NCBI RefSeq assembly: GCF_001613165.1
Contig: NZ_BDBV01000107.1
Coordinates: 1-53,644 of the forward strand
Direction of reading: 5' to 3'
Length of the DNA: 53,644 nucleotides
From: Nocardia mexicana NBRC 108244
GTDB taxonomy: Bacteria; Actinomycetota; Actinomycetes; Mycobacteriales; Mycobacteriaceae
Shown: positions 40,714 to 49,631 of the stretch, in pieces
Layout: every line of letters starts with the position of its first letter
Position numbering within the stretch: position 1 is the stretch's first letter
Program-made: the position numbers and the translations under genes
Notes under the pieces: generated by a model
The model's database searches: none
Seen by the model: only the letters and a program-made list of their open reading frames with translations
Told to the model about the DNA's origin: nothing

Positions 40714-42383
40714 TTCAGGAAGCCGACTTTCGTCCAGTCGAAGGTGGCCAGACCGCGGGCGCCGTAGTTGGCGAGGTTCGCCTTCGCGGCGACGATGCCG
40801 GGCGACTGCAGCAGCGGGAGCGAATGCCCCTCTTCGAAGATGCTGCGGTCCACCTTGTTCGCCAGTTCGATCGCCTTCTTCTCGTCCAGCTCCGAGATGG
40901 TCTGCTCGATGAGGTCGTTGAGCTCCGGCGAGCCGATCCGGCCGTAGTTGCCCTGCAGATCGTTCGGGTTGTAGCCCCAGATCTGGTTGAGAGAGCTGAG
41001 CGGGAACGGGTCGCCGACCCAGCTCCACTGCGCCACGTCGAAGTCGCCCGGCTGGATCACATCGGTGAAGAATGCCTTGCCGGGCCGGGTGTCGATGGTG
41101 AGCTTCACGCCGATCTGGGCGAGATTCTGCTGAATGATCTGCGCCAGCTGGACCCAGGTCTCGTCGTTGTACATGACATCGCGGATCTCCAGCTTCCGGC
41201 CGTCCTTCTCCCGGACGTCGCCGTTGAGCTTCCAGCCGAGGTCGTCGAGTTCCTTTGCGGCGGCGGCGGGGTCGAAGCCGAGGCTGTTGTCCTGGTAGCC
41301 GGTCTGCCCCTCCAGATAGATGTGGTTGTTCAGCGGCTTGGGATCGGCGACCAGACCGTTCTGGATCGCCGTGGCGATGCCCTGCCGGTCGATGCCCTTC
41401 GAAATGGCAAGGCGCAGTTTGGGATCGGACAGGATCGAACCGGGCGCGCCGTTGAAGGTCAGGTGCGACCACTGGGTGGCGGGCGCCCGCCGGATCGCGA
41501 TATCGGGAATGCCCTGCGCCGTGGCCAGGTCGTCGCGGCGGCCGATGCCGACCGCGTCGATCTCGTTGTTCTGCAGCGCGGGTACCAGCGCCGCGCTGTC
41601 CAGGACGCTGAAGGTGACGGTGTCGAGCTTGGGTGTCGCCCCCCACCATTTCGGGTTGCGGCCGAGGACGATACGGCCCTGGGCGCGATCGGTCGACTGC
41701 AGCAGGAACGGGCCGGCCGTCAGGCCGATACTGTCCACGAGGCTCTTGTTGAATGCCTCCGGCGTGCTGGTCACCGATTTCGGGAACAGGAAGCCGTTAC
41801 CCGCGAACTGCCCGCGCCATTCCGCGTAGTGCGTCCTGAAGGTCATCACGGCCTGCCGGTCGTCGACGCCCCGCTCGACCTTCTCCACCCGGTCGAAGCC
41901 CTGATTCGCGGCGATCAGGAACTCCTTGTTCCGGCCGCTCAGCGCCTCGGCCTCGGAGCGGATGTCCTCCCAGGTGATCGGGCTGCCGTCGGACCACACC
42001 GCGTTCGGGTTGATCGTGTAGGTCACCTGCTGCGGCTCGGTATTGGTCAGCTCGATGCTGGTGAAATAGTCGGTGTTGAGGATCGGATTACCCGACGGAT
42101 CGATCCGGTAGGACTGCGGCATCATCAGTCGCTCGATATTGGCGATATCGGCGTTGTTGCCGTCGTTGGAGATGGAGTTCCAGTTGGGCGGGAACTCGGA
42201 GACGGCCAACCGCAGATTGCCGCCGTCGCGGAGCTCGCTGACATCGTGCGGGTTGATGTCGTTGGTGGTCCCGATCGAGGAGGTGCCGGTCCCCTCGGTA
42301 TCCGAGCCCGCACACCCGGACAAGACCAATCCGAGTGCGACCGCCGGGATCGCTAACCGGACAACTGTCGAACGAATCCGCAA
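40710..42383 (-). CDS. ABC substrate-binding lipoprotein 1 (SBP_bac_5 family)
   Basis: A 557-residue binding protein of the peptide/nickel type (DppA/OppA-like). The signal peptide ends in the lipobox LVLSGC (C24), so it is anchored to the membrane surface. Features of the family, such as RPGKAFFTDVIQPGDFDVAQ in its C-terminal part, are present. It is related to LpqW-type actinobacterial lipoproteins, by memory. It and its neighbour share long almost-identical segments, so they are duplicates. The ligand is unknown; peptides or a glycolipid-related ligand are candidates. It is the fifth gene of the operon. Confidence 0.9.
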   Translation of the reverse strand: MRIRSTVVRLAIPAVALGLVLSGCAGSDTEGTGTSSIGTTNDINPHDVSELRDGGNLRLAVSEFPPNWNSISNDGNNADIANIERLMMPQSYRIDPSGNPILNTDYFTSIELTNTEPQQVTYTINPNAVWSDGSPITWEDIRSEAEALSGRNKEFLIAANQGFDRVEKVERGVDDRQAVMTFRTHYAEWRGQFAGNGFLFPKSVTSTPEAFNKSLVDSIGLTAGPFLLQSTDRAQGRIVLGRNPKWWGATPKLDTVTFSVLDSAALVPALQNNEIDAVGIGRRDDLATAQGIPDIAIRRAPATQWSHLTFNGAPGSILSDPKLRLAISKGIDRQGIATAIQNGLVADPKPLNNHIYLEGQTGYQDNSLGFDPAAAAKELDDLGWKLNGDVREKDGRKLEIRDVMYNDETWVQLAQIIQQNLAQIGVKLTIDTRPGKAFFTDVIQPGDFDVAQWSWVGDPFPLSSLNQIWGYNPNDLQGNYGRIGSPELNDLIEQTISELDEKKAIELANKVDRSIFEEGHSLPLLQSPGIVAAKANLANYGARGLATFDWTKVGFLK

Positions 42384-42411
42384 GGGTCGCTCCTTTCATC
42401 GGGACCGCTGG

Positions 42412-44088
42412 TCACTTCACAAAGCCGATCTTGGTGTAGTCGTAGGACGCCAGTCCGGGCGCCCCGTAGTTGGCCAGTCCCGCGCGCACCGCGAGATTTC
42501 CGGGCGATTGCATCAGCGGAACCGAATGACCGATCTCCCAGATCTTCCGGTCGATGCGATTGGCCAGCTCGACGGCCTTGGCGGGATCCAGTTCGGCCAG
42601 CGCCTCATCGATGAGGGCGTTGATCTCCGGCGACCCGACCCGGCCGTAATTGCCCTGCAGGTCGTTCGGATCGTAGCGGTAGACCTGCGGCAGGTTCTTC
42701 AGTACGAATACGTCGCCGGACCACACCCAGTGTGCGACATCGAAATTGCCGGGCTTGATGTTGTCGGTGAAGTAGCCCTTGCCCGGTTTGGTGTCGATGA
42801 CGAGCCGCACGCCGATGCGCGCCAGGTTCTGCTGGATGATCTGCGCGATCTGGACCCAGCTCTGGTCGTTGTACATGACATCGCGGATTTCCAACCTGCG
42901 CCCGTCCTTCTCCCGGACGTCGCCGTTGAGTTTCCAGCCGAGGGCGTCGAGTTCGCGCGCGGCGGCGTCCGGGTCGAAGGGGAGGCCGTTGTCCTGATAT
43001 CCGGTCTGGCCCTGCACGTATACGTGACTGCCCAGTGGCCGCGGAGTCTGCACCAGGCCGTTCTGGATCGCCGTGGCGATGCCCTGCCGGTCGATCGCCT
43101 TGGATATCGCCACTCGCACGCCGGGATCCTCGAGCAGCGAACCCGGTGCGCCGTTGAAGGTCATATGCGACCAGACATTGCCCGGCGCCCGCCGGATGGC
43201 CACCCCGGGAATGCCCTGGGCGGTCTTCAGATCGTCACGGGTGGCGATGCCCACGGCGTCGATCTCGTTGTTCTGCAGCGCCGGGATGAAGGCGCTGCTG
43301 TCCAGCACCGTATAGGTGATCGTGTCCAGTTTCGGGGTATCGCCCCACCATTTCGGGTTGCGACCCAGCACGATTCGTCCCTGCGCCCGATCCACCGACT
43401 GGACGGTGAACGGCCCCCCGGTCAGCAGAATGCCGTCGACCAGGCTCTTGTTGAACGCCTCCGGCGTGCCGGTGACCGATTTCGGGAACAGGAATCCCTC
43501 GCCGGCGAGCTGCCCCTTCCAGTCCGCCCAGTGCTGCCGGAAGGTGATGATCGCCTGTTTGTCGTCGACCCCGCGTTCGACCTTCTCCACCCGATCGAAC
43601 CCGAAGTTCATCCTGATGAGAAATGCGGGATCGGCACCGCTCAGCGCCGCGGCCTGGGAGCGAATGTCCTCCCAGGTGATCGGCGTGCCGTCGGACCATA
43701 CGGCCTTCGGGTTGATGGTGTAGACGACCTGCTGCGGATCGGTATTCGTGAGTTCGACGCTGGTGAAATAGTTCGTGTCGACCGTCAGGTTGCCCGCCGC
43801 ATCGGTTCTGAACGCCCGCGGCATCATCGGACGGAGTACGCCCGCCACCTCGCCGTCGGCGTCGGTGTGCAGCACGTTCCACTGCGGCGGCAGCGCCGTG
43901 AGCGCGAGCCGGAGATTACCCCCGTCCCGCAGGTCGGTGACATCGTGCGGGTTGACGTCGTTGGTGGTCCCCAGCTCCGCGGCGGACCCGTGCGGCGCCT
44001 CGCCGGAATCCGAGCCGCACGCGGCGAGCCCGAGCGCGACGACAACCAGCGGTATGGCCAATTGCCTGCTCAGCGAGCGAACTTTCAC
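42412..44088 (-). CDS. ABC substrate-binding lipoprotein 2 (paralogue)
   Basis: A 558-residue paralogue of the preceding protein with the lipobox LGLAAC (C24). The two have the same length and align end to end; for example TTNDVNPHDV against TTNDINPHDV. It is separated from lipoprotein 1 by 28 bp and from the ATPase by 9 bp. Two binding proteins feeding one permease suggest different ligands or affinities. Nothing seems broken in either copy. Confidence 0.9.
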   Translation of the reverse strand: MKVRSLSRQLAIPLVVVALGLAACGSDSGEAPHGSAAELGTTNDVNPHDVTDLRDGGNLRLALTALPPQWNVLHTDADGEVAGVLRPMMPRAFRTDAAGNLTVDTNYFTSVELTNTDPQQVVYTINPKAVWSDGTPITWEDIRSQAAALSGADPAFLIRMNFGFDRVEKVERGVDDKQAIITFRQHWADWKGQLAGEGFLFPKSVTGTPEAFNKSLVDGILLTGGPFTVQSVDRAQGRIVLGRNPKWWGDTPKLDTITYTVLDSSAFIPALQNNEIDAVGIATRDDLKTAQGIPGVAIRRAPGNVWSHMTFNGAPGSLLEDPGVRVAISKAIDRQGIATAIQNGLVQTPRPLGSHVYVQGQTGYQDNGLPFDPDAAARELDALGWKLNGDVREKDGRRLEIRDVMYNDQSWVQIAQIIQQNLARIGVRLVIDTKPGKGYFTDNIKPGNFDVAHWVWSGDVFVLKNLPQVYRYDPNDLQGNYGRVGSPEINALIDEALAELDPAKAVELANRIDRKIWEIGHSVPLMQSPGNLAVRAGLANYGAPGLASYDYTKIGFVK

Positions 44089-44097
44089 GATCTTCTC

Positions 44098-45984
44098 CTA
44101 CCGCGCGACAACCGGAAGCGGGACGGCGTCGATGAGGGCCCGGGTGTACTCGTGCTGCGGGTCGGAGAAAATCCGTTCCGCCGGGCCGGATTCGACGATC
44201 TTGCCGCGATACATGACCGCGATCTCGTGTGCGAGATTGCGCACCACCGAAAGATCGTGGGAGACGAACAGATACGACAGTCCGCGTTCGATCTGCAGGT
44301 CTCGCAGCAGGTTCAGCACACCGGCCTGGATGGAGACGTCGAGCGAGGACACCGGCTCGTCGAGCACCAGCAGTTCGGGGTCCAGTGCCAGGGCGCGCGC
44401 GATGTTGATGCGCTGCTTCTGGCCGCCGGAGAAGTCGGCGGGATAGCGGTCGGCGTGTTCGGGGCGCAGGCCGACCTGTTTCAGCAGTTCCGGTACCCGT
44501 CTGCGGATCTCGTCGCGCGACCGCCCGTCGATGCGCAGCGGCTCGGCCAGCGCGTCGGAGATGGGCAGTCGCGGATCCAGCGAGGCGGACGGATCCTGGA
44601 ACACGATCTGCATTTTCCGCCGAATCTCGCGTCGGCGCGCCTTGGTCAGCGACGAGACGTCGCTGCCGAGCACCTCGATGGTGCCCGACTCCGGTCGTAC
44701 CAGATCCAGGATCTGGGTCAGGGTCGTCGACTTGCCGGAACCGGACTCGCCGACCAGCGCCAATGTCCGCCCGGCGCTGATCTCGAAGCTGATGCCGTCG
44801 ACCGCCCGGACCTCACCCCGGCGCCGCTTGAACACCACCCCGGACGTGATAGGGAACGTCTTGACCAGGTCCGAAACCCGAAGCACCGCGCGCGGTTCCG
44901 GCTCGTCCGTGGGCTCCGGCTCGCCGATCTCCTGGCGATACGCCGTGAACAGGGCGTCGGTGCCGACCTCCGCCGTGCGAATGCAGGCGGCGCGGTGGCC
45001 CGGCGCGGTGTCCTGCAGCGGCGGTTCCGCGGCCCGGCATTCGTCGATCGACACCGGGCAGCGCGGCGCGAACGGGCAGCCCGGCGGCAGTGCGTGCATG
45101 GCGGGCGGGGCGCCGACGATCGGGATGAGGGGGCGGCGCGCGGGCCCGTCCATGCGCGGGATCGAACCGAGCAGCCCCACCGTGTACGGCATCCGCGGCG
45201 AATTGAAAAGCTCTGCGGCTCCGGTGGTTTCGACGATCCGACCGGCGTACATGACCGCCATCCGGTCGGCGATCGTGGCGGCGATGCCCATATCGTGGGT
45301 GATCATCACGACGCCGGCGCCGGTGATGTCGCGGGCCTTGCGCAGCAGGTTCAGGATCTGCTTCTGCACGGTCACGTCGAGCGCGGTGGTCGGCTCGTCG
45401 CAGATGATCAACTCCGGATCGTTGGCGATCGCCATCGCGATCACCACGCGCTGGCGCATGCCACCGGAGAACTCGTGCGGAAATGCCTTGGCGCGCATCT
45501 CCGGTTCCGGAATGCCGACCAGGTCCAGCAGCTCCACCGCGCGCTCGGCCGCCTGCTGTTTGCTCATCTTCTTGTGTGCCAGCAGGGCTTCCGCGATCTG
45601 GTCGCCGACCCGGTACACGGGCGTGAGCGCCGACAGCGGATCCTGGAACACCATGCTGATCCGGCTGCCGCGCAGCGCCGACAGGTGCCGGTCACCCATG
45701 CCGAGAAGTTCCTTGCCGCGCAAGCGGATCGAGCCCCGAACCCGCGCCTGATCGGGTAGCAGCCCCATCACGGCGAGCGAGGACACCGATTTCCCCGAAC
45801 CGGATTCGCCGACGATGGCCAGCACCTCGCCGTCGGACACCGTGTAGCTCACCCCGCGCACCGCATCGATGCGGCCCTCCTCGCTGGGGAACGATACGTG
45901 CAGGTCCGATACCTCCAGCAGCGGCGCCGTGGTCGCGCGTGCGGTCTGCTCATCGGTCACGGACTCCGGGCTCTTGTCCGTCAT
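44098..45984 (-). CDS. ABC transporter ATPase, fused DppD-DppF type
   Basis: A 628-residue double ATPase. The first nucleotide-binding domain (about 20-270) has Walker A GESGSGKS, signature FSGGMRQR and Walker B ICDEPTTALD. The oligopeptide-transporter C-terminal element (about 275-330, PRMPYTVGLLGSIPRMDG) follows. The second domain (about 365-610) has Walker A GESGSGKS, signature FSGGQKQR and Walker B LDEPVSSLD. Fusion of DppD- and DppF-like subunits is common in actinobacteria. It powers the DppB/DppC-like permeases encoded by the overlapping genes. Its ATG overlaps the permease stop (ATGA). Confidence 0.95.
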   Translation of the reverse strand: MTDKSPESVTDEQTARATTAPLLEVSDLHVSFPSEEGRIDAVRGVSYTVSDGEVLAIVGESGSGKSVSSLAVMGLLPDQARVRGSIRLRGKELLGMGDRHLSALRGSRISMVFQDPLSALTPVYRVGDQIAEALLAHKKMSKQQAAERAVELLDLVGIPEPEMRAKAFPHEFSGGMRQRVVIAMAIANDPELIICDEPTTALDVTVQKQILNLLRKARDITGAGVVMITHDMGIAATIADRMAVMYAGRIVETTGAAELFNSPRMPYTVGLLGSIPRMDGPARRPLIPIVGAPPAMHALPPGCPFAPRCPVSIDECRAAEPPLQDTAPGHRAACIRTAEVGTDALFTAYRQEIGEPEPTDEPEPRAVLRVSDLVKTFPITSGVVFKRRRGEVRAVDGISFEISAGRTLALVGESGSGKSTTLTQILDLVRPESGTIEVLGSDVSSLTKARRREIRRKMQIVFQDPSASLDPRLPISDALAEPLRIDGRSRDEIRRRVPELLKQVGLRPEHADRYPADFSGGQKQRINIARALALDPELLVLDEPVSSLDVSIQAGVLNLLRDLQIERGLSYLFVSHDLSVVRNLAHEIAVMYRGKIVESGPAERIFSDPQHEYTRALIDAVPLPVVAR

Positions 45985-46946
45985 GCCGCGGTCTCCTGCT
46001 TCGTCGTCGCCGCGGCCGCCGCCTTCCGGCCGGACCTCTTGGTTCGCACCCGGGCGCGTTTGGCGCTGGGGTCGAACGCATCTCGCAGACCGTCACCGAC
46101 CAGATTGGCGCACAGCACGGTCACGATCAGCAGTCCACCGGCGAACAGGAACAACCACGGGAAGGTGAGCGCCGACTTGGTTCCCGACGCGATCAGCGAG
46201 CCCAGCGATACATCCGGCGGCTGCACGCCGAAGCCGAGGAAGCTGAGACCGGTCTCGGCCATGATCGCCGCACCGACCGCCAGCGTGGTGTCGATGATCA
46301 GGATCGAGGCGATGTTCGGCACGATGTGGGTGGTGATTACGGTCCACGTCGACGCGCCCATATACCGTGCGGCACGGACGAATTCGCGTTCCCGCAGGCT
46401 GAGCGTCAGCCCGCGCACGATGCGCGCGCTGATCATCCAGCTGAATGCGGCCAGCAGCACGATCAGCAGCAGAATAGATCCGCTGCCCTTGGTGCGCGGC
46501 GCGAAGATCGCGACGATGATGAAGCTCGGCACCACGAGCAGCAGGTCGACCAGCCACATGATGGCCCGATCCGTCCAGCCGCCCAGCAGACCCGCCACGG
46601 ATCCCGCCAGGGCCGCGATGATGCTGGTGCACAGGGCGACACTGAATCCGATGATGAGCGATTTCTGCAGCCCGCGCAGCGTCTGCGCCAGCACGTCCTG
46701 ACCGATCTGGTTGGTGCCGAAGGGGTGCTTGGGGCTCGGGGGCTTCAGCAGCGCCGTGTAGTCCAGTTGCTGATAGTCGTACTCGAGGAACGGCGGCAGG
46801 GCGAAGGCCAGCACCACCATCAGCACCAGCACCACGGCACCCACCACCGCGGGTTTGTTCCGGCGGAACCTGCGCCACACCAGTTTCCGGCGCCCGGCGG
46901 CCTGCGGTTCCGGGGCGCCCTGGACGATGATTTCCGCTTCGGTCAT
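45981..46946 (-). CDS. ABC transporter permease, DppC type
   Basis: A 321-residue inner-membrane permease with about six helices and the EAA-type coupling loop containing AARYMGASTWTVITTHIVPN (residues before the last helices). An N-terminal OppC-like segment precedes. The C-terminal tail is Lys- and Arg-rich. The ATG at 46946 overlaps the stop of the DppB-type gene, and its own stop overlaps the ATPase start, so translation is coupled through the operon. Confidence 0.93.
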   Translation of the reverse strand: MTEAEIIVQGAPEPQAAGRRKLVWRRFRRNKPAVVGAVVLVLMVVLAFALPPFLEYDYQQLDYTALLKPPSPKHPFGTNQIGQDVLAQTLRGLQKSLIIGFSVALCTSIIAALAGSVAGLLGGWTDRAIMWLVDLLLVVPSFIIVAIFAPRTKGSGSILLLIVLLAAFSWMISARIVRGLTLSLREREFVRAARYMGASTWTVITTHIVPNIASILIIDTTLAVGAAIMAETGLSFLGFGVQPPDVSLGSLIASGTKSALTFPWLFLFAGGLLIVTVLCANLVGDGLRDAFDPSAKRARVRTKRSGRKAAAAATTKQETAA

Positions 46947-47926
46947 GCTCCCACCCGCACCCGTGGATCGAGGATCGCGTAGGCGATATCGGACAGCAGG
47001 CCCGACACCAGCACCACCAATCCGGCAAATGCCGTGACTGTCACGACGATATAGATGTCCTGCGCGTTGATCGCGTCCACCAGCCATTCGCCGACGCCGT
47101 GCCAGCCGAAGATCTTCTCGGTGAAGGTGGCCCCGGTGATCAGGGCGCCCAGGCTGTAGGCGAACAGGGTCGCCATGGGTATCAGCGCGGTGCGCAGGCC
47201 GTGTTTGTACAGGGCTCTGTTGCGGGTCAGCCCCTTGGCGCGGGCGGTGCGGATGAAATCGCTCTGCAGCACGTCCAGCATCGCATTGCGTTGGTAGCGG
47301 CTGTAACCGGCCATGGCGGTGAGTGCCAGGCCCAGCGTCGGGACGATCATGTGCTGCGCCCGGTCCACGATCTGATTCCACAGGCCGTGCACGGCATTCG
47401 CCGATGTCTCGCCGGTGTAGAGGAATATCTGCTGCCCGGACAGCGTATTGATCTCCAGCGCACCATATTTCAGCAGGGTGGCGAGCAGGAACACCGGCGT
47501 GCTGAGGATCAGCAGCGACACGATCGTCGTGAAGTAGTCGCTGAATCTGTACTGCCGGATCGCACCGGCGGCGCCCACCAGCACGCCCAGCAGGGTGCCC
47601 ACGATCGAGCCGATCACCAGCAGCCGCAGGCTCACCCCGATCCGCCGGGGCAGTTCCTCGCTGACCGGCTGCCCCGCGAGCGTCTGCCCGAAATCGCCGT
47701 GCGGGATGCCGCTGACCCAGGTGAGGTAGCGCTGCGGAATCGGATCGTTGAGATGCAGTTCCTCGGCCTTGGCGTCGATCACCGATTGCGGCGGGCGCGG
47801 ATTGCGTTGCTCGAGGCTGTCCAGCGGGCGGAAGGTCAGCGAGGCCAGGCTGAACGTCAGGAAGGACGCGAGCACCAGCAGCACGACATAGTTGAGCGCG
47901 CGTCGTAGCAGGAAGCCGGTCATCAA
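46943..47926 (-). CDS. ABC transporter permease, DppB type
   Basis: A 327-residue permease, first gene of the leftward operon. The N-terminal signature LLRRALNYVVLLVLASFLTFSL and the coupling loop ARAKGLTRNRALYKHGLRTAL (read in parts), near the end, are typical of DppB. About six helices. The start is M1 at 47926 or M2 at 47923. It forms the channel with DppC for uptake of the ligand delivered by the two binding lipoproteins. Its promoter must lie in 47927-48164; no clear operator was found there. Confidence 0.93.
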   Translation of the reverse strand: MMTGFLLRRALNYVVLLVLASFLTFSLASLTFRPLDSLEQRNPRPPQSVIDAKAEELHLNDPIPQRYLTWVSGIPHGDFGQTLAGQPVSEELPRRIGVSLRLLVIGSIVGTLLGVLVGAAGAIRQYRFSDYFTTIVSLLILSTPVFLLATLLKYGALEINTLSGQQIFLYTGETSANAVHGLWNQIVDRAQHMIVPTLGLALTAMAGYSRYQRNAMLDVLQSDFIRTARAKGLTRNRALYKHGLRTALIPMATLFAYSLGALITGATFTEKIFGWHGVGEWLVDAINAQDIYIVVTVTAFAGLVVLVSGLLSDIAYAILDPRVRVGA

Positions 47927-48164
47927 TCCCCTCGGGTCGGTTGCTAGCCCCTGATCATAAGGACAGGTGGCGATCGGGGCGCGTCATGGAGGGCCAGTGA
48001 CATGCACGGATCGTCAGCACATCGTGCACCAGTGTGACGGCCTGCGGTGGCGGTTCGGCACCGCAGGTAAGGGGGCTGATCACGGCTTGACTACGGGCGT
48101 GTCGGGAGTTGGCCTGCCGAATCGTGATTACAACGAGCGTCCGGTTTCGGGCAGGATGGAATGG

Positions 48165-48998
48165 GTGACTCGCCTGCACCTGCCCACACCGAAAATGGTG
48201 GCCACCGATGTCGATGGCACGCTGATCGATGAACGCGAGCAGGTGACGCCTCGCACCCGGGCCGCGGTGGCCGCGCTGATTGCCGACGGGGTGCCCTTCG
48301 TGCTCGCCACCGGTCGCCCGCCGCGCTGGATCGATCCGGTCGTCGACGGTCTCGGATACGCGCCGCTGTGCGTCTGCGGCAACGGCGCGGTGATCTACGA
48401 CAGCGCCTCCGACCGCATCCTGCACACCAGCACCCTCGACGTGGAGAGCCTGGCCTGGATCGCCGACCTGGCCGAGCGGGTGCTGCCCGGTTGCGGTCTG
48501 GCCGCCGAGCGGGTCGGGGAGAGTGCGCACGACGCGGCCACCCCGCAGTTCGTGAGTTCGCCGGAGTACGAACATGCCTGGTTGAATCCGGACGACACCC
48601 AGGTCGCCCGGCGCGAGGTGTTCGCCGCCCCGGCCATCAAGATGCTGATCCGGTTACGCGGCGCCGCCAGCGCCGATATGCGGGCGATCCTGGAGCCGGA
48701 GCTGTCCGGCCGCGCCGATATCACCTATTCGACCGACAACGGCCTGATCGAGCTGTCCTCGCCCGGTGTGAGCAAGGCCTCCGGCCTGGCCACGGTCGCG
48801 CAGCGGCTCGGCGTCCAGCACGCCACCATCGTGGCCTTCGGCGATATGCCCAACGATGTTCCGATGCTGCGGATGGTGGGTCACGGTGTCGCCATGGCCA
48901 ACGCGCACCCCGAGGCCCAGGCCGCCGCGGACGAGATCACGGGCACCAATGCCGCCGACGGCGTCGCCCAGGTCCTCGAGCGCTGGTGGACCAGCTGA
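48165..48998 (+). CDS. HAD family hydrolase (Cof type)
   Basis: A 277-residue phosphatase of the haloacid dehalogenase superfamily. Motif I has nucleophile D15 and D17 (TDVDGT), motif II is the ATGRP segment, and motif IV is GDMPNDVPML near the C-terminus. A type-IIB cap lies between motifs II and III. The GTG at 48165 was preferred to ATG 48156 for spacing to AGGATGG. The family dephosphorylates sugar phosphates, flavin precursors and others. It matches the Rv3813c-type gene near acyltransferases in mycobacteria (recalled). Substrate unknown. Confidence 0.9.
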   Translation: MTRLHLPTPKMVATDVDGTLIDEREQVTPRTRAAVAALIADGVPFVLATGRPPRWIDPVVDGLGYAPLCVCGNGAVIYDSASDRILHTSTLDVESLAWIADLAERVLPGCGLAAERVGESAHDAATPQFVSSPEYEHAWLNPDDTQVARREVFAAPAIKMLIRLRGAASADMRAILEPELSGRADITYSTDNGLIELSSPGVSKASGLATVAQRLGVQHATIVAFGDMPNDVPMLRMVGHGVAMANAHPEAQAAADEITGTNAADGVAQVLERWWTS

Positions 48999-49001
48999 CG
49001 C

Positions 49002-49460
49002 TCAGAGCACGTGCGTCAGCACGATGTCGGCGACCCGCGCGACGGGGACGGTCGTCACGACCTCCAGCGTGGCGTCCTCGCGGAGCAGCGGCTCCACCGT
49101 CTCGAGGTTCTCCAGCGTCTCCGCCAGCTCCGCGGAGTCCTTGCCGTACGGGTTGTCGGTGCGGGCGGCCAGGCGCTCGATCAGGATCTCGGCGGGCGCG
49201 CTGAGCAGCACGATGTGCTCGAAGCGCGGATAGAACAGGGTCTGGTTGCGCGTCGTGCCCTGGACGAACAGTGACCCCGACTCCGGCGCGCTCGTCAGCA
49301 GCGCGTCGATTCGGTCTGTGCGCCACAGTCTTTCGCCGTCGACGGTCTCGAAATAGTCGCCGTAGTCGGTGTCCACCGTCCGATGGCCGCGCCGCGCGAG
49401 CTCGCGCAGCAGCGACGACTTGCCGACCCCGGACATCCCGGTGACCAGAACGCACGTCAC
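49002..49460 (-). CDS. Small P-loop ATPase/kinase-like protein
   Basis: A 152-residue P-loop protein with Walker A GMSGVGKSS at residues 8-16, near the start. A following TVDTDYGDYF acidic stretch and late Arg residues fit nucleoside or shikimate kinase-like folds, but no substrate-specific motif is seen. The start GTG 49460 (TCVLVTG) was preferred; a longer frame would add a low-complexity extension. It converges with the HAD gene (3 bp gap). Function unknown; possible kinase. Confidence 0.75.
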   Translation of the reverse strand: MTCVLVTGMSGVGKSSLLRELARRGHRTVDTDYGDYFETVDGERLWRTDRIDALLTSAPESGSLFVQGTTRNQTLFYPRFEHIVLLSAPAEILIERLAARTDNPYGKDSAELAETLENLETVEPLLREDATLEVVTTVPVARVADIVLTHVL

Positions 49461-49595
49461 CCCGGCAAGCCTAGGGCGCGCGGCACACCCGCGCGAATCA
49501 CCACCCGCGCATCGCGTAGGGGTGCCGACCGGCCGGACCGACGTGCTCGGCGAACTATCGGGCGGTGCCTCGCGCTGCGCCATGACGGTAGCCAC

Positions 49596-49631
49596 TGGGC
49601 GGTGACGACCCGCTGGGCTGTGACTACTCGG
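49596..49631. repeat. Short tandem duplication at the amidase 3' end
   Basis: Two 18-bp units TGGGCGGTGACGACCCGC and TGGGCTGTGACTACTCGG (14 of 18 match) abut; the second overlaps the amidase stop codon region. Probably a replication slip. Confidence 0.6.

Noticed and set aside
42139..45759. A very long open frame (about 1206 codons) on the plus strand opposite the binding-protein and ATPase genes
   Set aside because: It lies antisense to three clear genes with conserved motifs. Long antisense frames are expected in high-GC coding DNA, and the translation shows no domain.
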